A DNA stretch of 7,719 nt from the NCBI GenBank assembly GCA_014359685.1, contig JACIYY010000321.1, positions 1 through 7,719 of the forward strand, written 5' to 3'. Below the pieces are notes generated by a model. It had not been told where the DNA came from and did not search any database. It saw nothing but the letters and a program-made list of their open reading frames with translations. Source of the stretch: Porphyrobacter sp. Its GTDB lineage: Bacteria; Pseudomonadota; Alphaproteobacteria; Sphingomonadales; Sphingomonadaceae. How positions within the stretch are numbered: the first letter of the stretch is position 1; the number at the start of each line of letters is the position of its first letter. The translations under genes and the position numbers were made by a program. This document shows positions 1 to 4,308 of the stretch, one piece after another.

Positions 1-99
1 CCGGGCTGTAGGGTGGCGATCTATGTCTTGCTGGGTCTCTTCGGGGCGGCTGCCGCTTGGATCGTCTATGCCGTCGTCGCCGAGCTTTGGCACGGCTGA
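1..99 (+). CDS. C-terminal end of a small membrane protein (partial, unrecognised)
   Basis: A reading frame is open from the left edge to a TGA at 97-99. From the GTG at 13 it reads VAIYVLLGLFGAAAAWIVYA and then VVAELWHG. This is one clear hydrophobic helix of about 20 residues followed by a short polar tail, which suggests the last transmembrane segment of an inner-membrane protein or a very small single-pass protein. The third codon positions are mostly G or C, as in neighbouring genes. It cannot be told whether the gene starts at GTG 13 or outside the window; no ribosome binding site is visible before GTG 13. I do not recognise the family. It converges on the comM remnant, whose homology ends about 38 bp beyond this stop. 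The other frame beginning at ATG 23 looks like a shadow. Confidence 0.4.
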   Translation, partial: PGCRVAIYVLLGLFGAAAAWIVYAVVAELWHG

Positions 100-137
100 T
101 CCAGCCGGTCGTCCGCTCGGCCATTTGGTTCTTGTGT

Positions 138-702
138 CCCCGCTACTAGCAGGTTGTGCCTGTCGGCGTTGGCGATCTCCAGCGCGCGGCGGGCGGGTGC
201 CCTTGAGGTGGCCGAGCAGGCCGACCAGATCGGCGGCGGCGAGCACCGGCACCCCGCTGGCCCAGCGCGCTTCCGACCCTTGCGCGGCCGGGCAGATCAG
301 CCCCTTGTCCGCGCCGCTGGCATGGAGCGCGGCGAGCAGCACGCCGGGCGAGGCGACGATCCGCCCGTCGAGCGCGAGTTCCCCCACCGCGACGAATTCG
401 GCCAGCTGCTCGGCATCGGTGATGCCCATCGCGGCCAGCAGCGCGAGCGCGATCGGCAGGTCGTAATGCGACCCTTCCTTGGGCAGGTCGGCGGGGGAGA
501 GGTTGACCGTGATCCGCTTGGGAGGCAGCGACAGGCCCATCGCCGCGAGCGCGGCCTGCACCCGCTCGCGGCTCTCCCCGACCGCCTTGTCGGGCAGGCC
601 GACCACCGAAAAGCGCGGCATTCCGGCGGCGAGCTGGCATTGCACCTCGACGCCGCGCGCCTCCAGCCCCAGATAGGCGCCCGTCGATACCAGTGCGACC
701 AC
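138..702 (-). pseudogene. comM: comM/yifB remnant: N-terminal ChlI-like domain, frameshifted and cut at Walker A
   Basis: Starting at GTG 702, with GAGGAG at 718-713 ten bases upstream, the frame encodes MVALVSTGAYLGLEARGVEV, then VGLPDKAVGESRERVQAALA, ITVNLSPADLPKEGSHYDLP and AVGELALDGRIVASPGVLLA. This is the N-terminal Mg-chelatase subunit ChlI-like domain of ComM (YifB). In naturally competent bacteria ComM is an AAA+ branch-migration helicase for incoming DNA. Similarity holds in frame for about 172 residues, to HLKGTRPP near 190. It resumes in the next frame at 188 with RALEIANADRHNLLVAG, the segment just before Walker A in intact proteins. The linker normally between these two parts, roughly 30 residues including the IKGQE-like stretch, is missing. 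Homology stops at about 138 where PPGAGKS should follow, and the shifted frame ends at TAG 68-66. The unshifted frame stays open to the window edge but no longer resembles ComM. The ATPase core and C-terminal domain are absent here, so a working protein is unlikely. A sequencing error cannot explain both the missing linker and the lost Walker A. Confidence 0.75.
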
Positions 703-782
703 GCGTCCCGTTCTCCTCGTCCGGCAGGGCGATAGCGCGGGCGGGCGCGGCAGGCCACCGCTTGCATCGGCCCAAGCGCGGC

Positions 783-809
783 TTGACTCGCGCCGGGGCC
801 TCCGATAAT
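783..809 (+). promoter_or_regulatory. Candidate promoter of rpmH operon
   Basis: TTGACT at 783-788 and GATAAT at 804-809 resemble sigma-70-type -35 and -10 boxes. The spacing of 15 bp is short, and reading the -10 as ATAATC gives 16. They lie about 90 bp upstream of the rpmH start in the divergent comM-rpmH gap, one of the few AT-rich spots in the region. The -35 includes GACTC (785-789), a match to the CcrM methylation site GANTC of alphaproteobacteria. Transcription would start near 815-818. The call is by motif only. Confidence 0.45.
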
Positions 810-825
810 CGCGCGGGCATTGAGC

Positions 826-851
826 GGCCGCCCATGCCGGCGGCCCGTTTT
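826..851 (+). promoter_or_regulatory. GC hairpin plus T4 tract at the start of the rpmH leader
   Basis: GGCCGCC (826-832) and GGCGGCC (839-845) form a perfect 7-bp stem around a 6-base loop, followed after CG by TTTT at 848-851. The layout resembles a short intrinsic terminator or attenuator placed about ten bases into the predicted rpmH transcript. It could instead be a 5'-end stabilising stem. The T tract is short for a strong terminator. Confidence 0.45.
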
Positions 852-855
852 CGTT

Positions 856-888
856 GGCGCCGGGCGATCGGCGCCGGCCGATCAGGGA
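856..888 (+). promoter_or_regulatory. Tandem 14-bp repeat and hairpin abutting the rpmH ribosome binding site
   Basis: GGCGCCGGGCGATC (856-869) is followed directly by GGCGCCGGCCGATC (870-883), a tandem pair with 13 of 14 identical positions. GATCGGC (866-872) and GCCGATC (877-883) form a perfect 7-bp stem with a 4-base loop, ending one base before the Shine-Dalgarno-like AGGGA at 884-888. The two GGCGCC copies (856-861 and 870-875) are self-complementary and could pair with each other instead, so two alternative folds compete next to the ribosome binding site. A regulatory role is inferred. Confidence 0.4.
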
Positions 889-897
889 CCCGAGACC

Positions 898-1032
898 ATG
901 AAGCGCACCTTCCAGCCGAGCAACCTCGTTCGCGCGCGGCGCCACGGCTTCTTCGCCCGCAAGGCGACGCCGGGCGGGCGCAAGGTGCTCCGCCTGCGCC
1001 GCCGGCGCGGGCGCAAGACGCTCTGCGCCTGA
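898..1032 (+). CDS. rpmH: 50S ribosomal protein L34
   Basis: This 44-residue basic protein begins [20 protein letters not shown], continues [20 protein letters not shown] and ends TLCA, matching bacterial L34 along its whole length. The KRTFQPS start and the GFFAR segment are characteristic. L34 is a small, Arg/Lys-rich protein of the large ribosomal subunit that binds 23S rRNA. ATG 898 has AGGGA at 884-888 nine bases upstream and gives the normal family length. The gene is first in the conserved rpmH-rnpA-yidD-yidC-yihA cluster and divergent from the comM remnant. The leader upstream holds a candidate promoter and two hairpins. The C-terminus has TLCA where many relatives have KLCA, a minor change. 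The call is very secure. Confidence 0.97.
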   Translation: MKRTFQPSNLVRARRHGFFARKATPGGRKVLRLRRRRGRKTLCA

Positions 1033-1070
1033 ATCCGTAAGGGCGCTCGCCTGCGGGGCAGTGCTGGCCG

Positions 1071-1087
1071 CAACCCGCCGGCGGTTG
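1071..1087 (+). promoter_or_regulatory. Small hairpin in the rpmH-rnpA gap
   Basis: CAACC (1071-1075) and GGTTG (1083-1087) form a 5-bp stem around a 7-base GC loop. The stem ends four bases before the GGAG ribosome binding site of rnpA (1091-1094). There is no T tract, so it is not a terminator. It could set mRNA processing or the ratio of L34 to RNase P protein, which must differ greatly; this role is inferred. The 69-bp gap contains nothing else that I recognise. Confidence 0.3.
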
Positions 1088-1101
1088 TATGGAGCCGGGT
1101 C

Positions 1102-1482
1102 ATGACCGCACCCGCCCCGCCCCTCTCGGTGCTCCAGCGCCGGGCGGATTTCCTCGCCGCCAATCGCGGGCTGAGGGTGGCGCGGCCGGGCTTCGTGCTG
1201 CTGACCCGGCCCAATGGCGGGCAAGGCCGGCGCTACGGCATCACCGTCACGAAGAAGATCGGCAATGCGGTGGTCCGCAACCGGATGAAACGCAGGTTCC
1301 GCGAATTGCTGCGCGCGGCGCTGCCCGAGCAGGGCCTGCCCGACCACGATCATGTCCTGATCGGGCGCGCGGGCGGGGTCGAGCGCGACTTCGCCACGCT
1401 GTCGCAGGAGCTCTCCGCCGCTCTGTCGCGCGCCGCCGCCGGCAAGGGCGATCCGCCGCGCCGCCGAAGGGAGACGCGGTGA
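1102..1482 (+). CDS. rnpA: Ribonuclease P protein component
   Basis: This 126-residue basic protein is the protein cofactor of RNase P, which with the catalytic RNA removes the 5' leader of tRNA precursors. The family signature is clear: the RNR motif [20 protein letters not shown] lies at residues 51-70, preceded by YGITVT (45-50), and [10 protein letters not shown] near the N-terminus matches the usual L..R.DF helix. [10 protein letters not shown] (82-91) followed by a C-terminal helix fits the typical fold. ATG 1102 is preceded by GGAG at 1091-1094 with 7-base spacing. The last 15 residues are a basic tail ([13 protein letters not shown]), common in alphaproteobacterial members. The stop TGA 1480-1482 shares its A with the ATG of yidD, indicating coupled translation. 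Length is normal for the family. Confidence 0.95.
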   Translation: MTAPAPPLSVLQRRADFLAANRGLRVARPGFVLLTRPNGGQGRRYGITVTKKIGNAVVRNRMKRRFRELLRAALPEQGLPDHDHVLIGRAGGVERDFATLSQELSAALSRAAAGKGDPPRRRRETR

Positions 1483-1691
1483 TGACATGGCTGCTGATCG
1501 GAATCGCCCGCGCCTGGCAATGGGGGCCGTCGCGAGTCCTGCCGCCGTCCTGCCGGTTCCAGCCGACATGCAGCCAATATGCGATCGAGGCACTGGAACG
1601 CCATGGTGCGATCAAGGGTGGATGGCTGGCCGCAACCCGTCTATTGCGCTGCCACCCTTGGGGGGGACACGGCTTTGACCCGGTGCCGTGA
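1482..1691 (+). CDS. yidD: Membrane protein insertion efficiency factor YidD
   Basis: This 69-residue protein belongs to the YidD (UPF0161, formerly haemolysin-like) family. These are small membrane-associated proteins that assist YidC/Sec-dependent insertion of inner-membrane proteins. The conserved core [20 protein letters not shown] (residues 23-42) contains the two family cysteines C24 and C30. It is followed by [20 protein letters not shown] (46-65), with the conserved RC.PW.GGHG.DPVP ending complete at the C-terminus. The N-terminal [14 protein letters not shown] is amphipathic. ATG 1482 overlaps the rnpA stop and has AGGGAG at 1468-1473 with 8-base spacing; GTG 1479 is in frame but too close to that site. 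The gene sits between rnpA and yidC as in most bacteria. Its frame is also open backwards through all of rnpA, an effect of high GC rather than a longer gene. Confidence 0.95.
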   Translation: MTWLLIGIARAWQWGPSRVLPPSCRFQPTCSQYAIEALERHGAIKGGWLAATRLLRCHPWGGHGFDPVP

Positions 1692-1708
1692 GGGCCGGGC
1701 GCCGGCCC
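1692..1708 (+). promoter_or_regulatory. Strong hairpin directly after the yidD stop
   Basis: GGGCCGG (1692-1698) and CCGGCCC (1702-1708) form a perfect 7-bp all-GC stem with a 3-base loop, beginning at the base after the yidD TGA. No T run follows directly; a TTTT lies further on at 1725-1728. It is probably not an efficient intrinsic terminator. It may instead mark an RNA processing or stability point between yidD and yidC, which is inferred. Confidence 0.45.
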
Positions 1709-1742
1709 CGCCACGCCTCGCCAGTTTTCGGAAAGCCCCCTG

Positions 1743-1776
1743 TATCTTGGACAATCAGCTATCTTGGACAATCAGC
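1743..1776 (+). repeat. Perfect 17-bp tandem duplication across the yidC start
   Basis: TATCTTGGACAATCAGC occurs at 1743-1759 and again, with no spacer, at 1760-1776. Each copy contains TTGGACAATCAG, which encodes the YidC N-terminus MDNQ. The unit length is not a multiple of three, so only the second TTG (1764) is in frame with yidC. The first TTG (1747) opens a 12-codon peptide, MDNQLSWTISAT, ending at TGA 1783-1785 inside yidC. The nearest purine-rich ribosome site, GGAAAG at 1730-1735, is well spaced (11 bases) for the first TTG but 28 bases from the second. Confidence 0.9.
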
Positions 1777-3530
1777 GCAACCTGATCCTGGCCGTCGCGC
1801 TCAGCCTGGTGCTGCTGCTCGGCTTCGACTGGGCCGTGGGCTGGATGTATCCGCAGCCGGCCACGACCGAGCAGGCGCAGCGCATCGATTCGCCCACCCG
1901 CCGCGCGGCGGTGCACACGCGTGAGGGCGGGCTGACCGATCCCGGCGAAAGGGCCGAGGAGGTCCGCGACCTGCGCACCGCGCTGGCGACGCCCGGCCGG
2001 GTGCCGATTGACGCGCCCGAGGTCGCCGGCTCGATCAACCCGGTCGGCGCGCGGATCGACGATATCGTGCTCAAGACCCACCGCCAGACGGTGGACCGCG
2101 ATTCCGGCCCGATCCGCCTGTTCTCCCCGGCCGGCACCCCGGCGCAGCAATTCGCCCAGTTCGGCTGGGTCGGCGAAGGGGTAGAGACGCCCGGCGCGCA
2201 GAGCGTGTGGCAGGTGGAGGGCGGGCCGCTGGCGCCCGGCAGCCCGGTCACGCTGACCTGGCGCAACGGCCAGGGGCAGGTCTTCACCAACCGCTTTTCG
2301 ATCGACGAGCATTACATGCTGACCGTCGAACAGAGCGTGGGCAATGCCGCCGCCGGCCCGGTGGCGCTGCGCCCCTATGCCTTCCTCAACCGCACCAGCC
2401 GCACCGCCAGCGCGGACACCTGGAACGTCCATTCCGGCCCGATCGGCGATTTCGCCGGCGCGGTCAGCTTCGAATGGGATTACGACGACATTGCCGAGCG
2501 CGGCTCGGTCACCCCCGAAGGCAGCGCCGCGACCGGCTGGATCGGCTTCACCGACATCTACTGGCTGGCCGCGCTGGCCCCGCAGGACGGCACCCGCGCC
2601 GAGGGCAGCTATCGTGCGGTGGGGGACGAGGTGTTCCGTGCCGACCTGCTCTACGATCCGGTCACCGTCGCGCCGGGAATGCAGGCGACGCGCACCACCC
2701 GGCTGTTCGCCGGCGCCAAGGAGAGCGAGGTCCTCGACCTTTACGAGGAGGCCGGGCTGGAGAATTTCGGCCTCGCCATCGACTGGGGCTGGTTCCGGTG
2801 GTTCATGAAGCCGATCTTCTGGCTGCTGCGCACGCTCTATGACGCGGTCGGCAATTTCGGCGTCGCGATCATCCTGCTGACGGTCATCATCCGGGCGCTG
2901 ATGTTCCCGGTAGCGCAGAAGGGCTTCGCCTCGATGGCGCAGATGCGCGCGGTGCAGCCGAAGATGAAGGCCCTGCAGGAGCGGCACAAGGACGACCGGG
3001 TCAAGCTGCAGCAGGAGATGGCCAAGCTCTACAAGGACGAGAAGGTCAATCCGCTGGCCGGATGCCTGCCGATGCTGTTGCAGATCCCGATCTTCTTTGC
3101 CCTCTACAAGACGCTGCTGGTGGCGATCGAGATGCGCCACAAGCCGTTCGTGCTGTGGATCCGCGACCTGTCCGCGCCCGATCCGGCGACGATCCTCAAC
3201 CTGTTCGGCCTGCTGCCCTTCACCCCGCCCAGCTTCCTCTCGATCGGGGTGCTGGCGGTGTTGCTGGGGGTGACGATGTGGCTGCAGTTCAAGCTCAACC
3301 CCGCGACCATGGATCCGGTGCAGCAGCAGGTGTTCATGATCATGCCGTGGGTGCTGATGTTCGTGATGGCGCCGTTTGCGGCCGGGCTGCTGCTGTACTG
3401 GATCACCTCCAACATCCTGACCCTGGCGCAGCAGAAATACCTCTATTCGCGCCACCCGCAGCTGAAGGCGCAGGCCGACAAGGAGCGCGAGGACCGCGCC
3501 CGCGCCGCCGAGCGGGAGGCCAAGGGCTGA
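1764..3530 (+). CDS. yidC: Membrane protein insertase YidC
   Basis: YidC (Oxa1/Alb3 family) inserts and folds inner-membrane proteins, alone or with SecYEG. The 588-residue product has the Gram-negative layout. MDNQRNLILAVALSLVLLLG begins with the family-typical start and first membrane helix (about 6-26). A large periplasmic beta domain follows (about 60-335). The conserved insertase core then spans TM2 near 349-385, with the hydrophilic-groove Arg in LLTVIIRALMFP (R377), a cytoplasmic coiled hairpin (QPKMKALQERHKDDRVKLQQ, 398-417), NPLAGCLPMLLQIPIFFALY (429-448), and helices near 490-508, 522-545 and 541-560. It ends with a basic tail, KAQADKEREDRARAAEREAK. No ATG or GTG lies in frame between the preceding stop (1689) and the conserved MDNQ, so TTG 1764 is the likely start; it sits in the second copy of a 17-bp duplication without a good ribosome site. 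The family call is certain, the exact start less so. Confidence 0.96.
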   Translation: MDNQRNLILAVALSLVLLLGFDWAVGWMYPQPATTEQAQRIDSPTRRAAVHTREGGLTDPGERAEEVRDLRTALATPGRVPIDAPEVAGSINPVGARIDDIVLKTHRQTVDRDSGPIRLFSPAGTPAQQFAQFGWVGEGVETPGAQSVWQVEGGPLAPGSPVTLTWRNGQGQVFTNRFSIDEHYMLTVEQSVGNAAAGPVALRPYAFLNRTSRTASADTWNVHSGPIGDFAGAVSFEWDYDDIAERGSVTPEGSAATGWIGFTDIYWLAALAPQDGTRAEGSYRAVGDEVFRADLLYDPVTVAPGMQATRTTRLFAGAKESEVLDLYEEAGLENFGLAIDWGWFRWFMKPIFWLLRTLYDAVGNFGVAIILLTVIIRALMFPVAQKGFASMAQMRAVQPKMKALQERHKDDRVKLQQEMAKLYKDEKVNPLAGCLPMLLQIPIFFALYKTLLVAIEMRHKPFVLWIRDLSAPDPATILNLFGLLPFTPPSFLSIGVLAVLLGVTMWLQFKLNPATMDPVQQQVFMIMPWVLMFVMAPFAAGLLLYWITSNILTLAQQKYLYSRHPQLKAQADKEREDRARAAEREAKG

Positions 3531-3604
3531 TGGCCGCACGCCCCGCGCCAGGGCGGAGCCGTTCAGGCGCGGCGGACGCGGCGCGGGCCGGGTGCGCCCG
3601 ATGA
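3530..3604 (+). CDS. 24-codon ORF bridging yidC and yihA (possible coupling peptide)
   Basis: ATG 3530-3532 overlaps the yidC stop as TGATG. It has GGGAGG at 3514-3519 ten bases upstream, inside the end of yidC. The ORF encodes MAARPAPGRSRSGAADAARA and then GCAR, and stops at TGA 3602-3604, which overlaps the yihA ATG at 3601 as ATGA. The peptide is low-complexity Ala/Arg and resembles nothing I know. Its value may be translational: ribosomes ending yidC could restart here and be delivered to yihA, which lacks a ribosome binding site of its own. In GC-rich DNA such an arrangement can arise by chance, so the call is tentative. Confidence 0.3.
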   Translation: MAARPAPGRSRSGAADAARAGCAR

Positions 3605-4287
3605 CCGGCCCCGACGACCTTGGTGCCGACGATGCCGATCCCGGCCACGCCGCCGCCGCCGCCGCCATGGCCGAGGACGCGCGCCGCCTGTTCGCCGGCC
3701 CGGTCACCTTCCTGCTGTCCGCCCCGCAGCTCAAGTTCCTGCCCGATGCGGACGTTCCCGAGATCGCCTTTGCCGGCCGCTCGAATGTCGGCAAGAGCTC
3801 GCTGCTCAATGCGCTGACCGGGCGCCGCTCGATCGCGCGGTCCTCGGTCACGCCGGGCCGCACGCAGGAGCTCAATTTCTTCGAGGTCGGCGAGCCGGTG
3901 CGGCTGCGGCTGGTCGACATGCCCGGCTATGGCTTCGCCAAGGCGCCGGTCAAGGTGGTGGAGCGGTGGAAGGCGCTGGTGCGGACCTATCTGCGCGGCC
4001 GCCCGGTGCTGCGCCGCACGCTGGTGCTGATCGACAGCCGCCACGGCATCAAGCCGCCCGATGCGGAGATGATGGCGATGCTCGACGAGGCGGCGGTCGG
4101 ATACCGCCTGGTGCTGACCAAGGCCGACAAGATCAAGGCCAGCGAGCTGGCGGCGACGGTCGCGGCGCTCGCCGCGGAGGCGCGCCGCCACCCGGCCGCC
4201 CATCCCGCGCTGCACGTGACCAGCGCGGAAAAGGGCATGGGCATCGCCGAACTGCGCGCCGCGGTGCTGGCCGACGCGACCGGCTGA
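3601..4287 (+). CDS. yihA: Ribosome biogenesis GTP-binding protein YihA/YsxC (EngB)
   Basis: This 228-residue protein of the TrmE-Era-EngA-EngB-Septin-like GTPases is needed for late large-subunit ribosome assembly. All G motifs are present: G1 GRSNVGKS at 59-66, G2 Thr in TPGRTQELNF (84-93, family-typical), G3 DMPG at 107-110 followed by YGFAKAP, G4 TKAD at 173-176 and G5 SAEKG at 208-212. Before G1, LSAPQLKFLPDADVPEIAFA matches the family start. The first 23 residues are a poorly conserved Ala/Asp-rich tail with six GCC codons in a row. ATG 3601 overlaps the stop of the 24-codon bridge ORF. Alternatives in the same frame are GTG 3592 and ATG 3667 (MAEDARRLFAG), the latter giving a protein closer to the conserved core. 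The gene follows yidC, the usual arrangement in alphaproteobacteria. It ends 21 bp from the convergent c-di-GMP gene, and no clear terminator hairpin is seen between them. Confidence 0.94.
   Translation: MTGPDDLGADDADPGHAAAAAAMAEDARRLFAGPVTFLLSAPQLKFLPDADVPEIAFAGRSNVGKSSLLNALTGRRSIARSSVTPGRTQELNFFEVGEPVRLRLVDMPGYGFAKAPVKVVERWKALVRTYLRGRPVLRRTLVLIDSRHGIKPPDAEMMAMLDEAAVGYRLVLTKADKIKASELAATVAALAAEARRHPAAHPALHVTSAEKGMGIAELRAAVLADATG
3649..3666 (+). repeat. (GCC)6 trinucleotide tract near the yihA N-terminus
   Basis: Six consecutive GCC codons (Ala 17-22) lie directly before an in-frame ATG at 3667. Slippage would change protein length by whole residues in a part of YihA that is not conserved. 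The tract mainly matters for choosing between the starts at 3601 and 3667. Confidence 0.8.
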
Positions 4288-4308
4288 CCGGCGCGGGCCA
4301 AGGCGGGC

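Noticed and set aside
100..150. Possible terminator or SOS box between the left-edge ORF and the comM remnant
   Set aside because: The only stem (GCCG/CGGC) is four pairs with a long loop and no proper T tract, and GTTC at 128-131 lacks a second half-site at the spacing of the alphaproteobacterial LexA box.
703..897. Replication origin near rpmH, as in some bacteria
   Set aside because: No DnaA box (TTATNCACA) or AT-rich unwinding region is visible in the gap, and dnaA or dnaN are not adjacent.
1089..1481. Plus-strand frame overlapping all of rnpA and continuous with yidD, as an extended YidD or an rnpA-overlapping gene
   Set aside because: Only the last 69 codons resemble a protein family (YidD). 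The upstream part lacks motifs, while rnpA in the other frame is fully conserved with its own ribosome binding site.
1063..1639. 15-bp direct repeat GCTGGCCGCAACCCG at 1063-1077 and 1625-1639
   Set aside because: One copy encodes conserved YidD residues (LAATR) and the other is in the rpmH-rnpA gap. A match this short is plausible by chance in GC-rich DNA and neither flank shows a mobile-element feature.
1755..3920. Very long minus-strand ORF (721 codons) opposite yidC and the yihA start
   Set aside because: It is antisense to two clear genes. Its product is low-complexity His/Arg/Gln/Gly-rich without any recognisable domain, as expected from the mirror frame of GC-rich coding DNA.
4288..4308. 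Bidirectional terminator between the convergent yihA and EAL-CBS-GGDEF genes
   Set aside because: The 21-bp gap contains short direct GC repeats but no convincing inverted repeat and no T tract on either strand.
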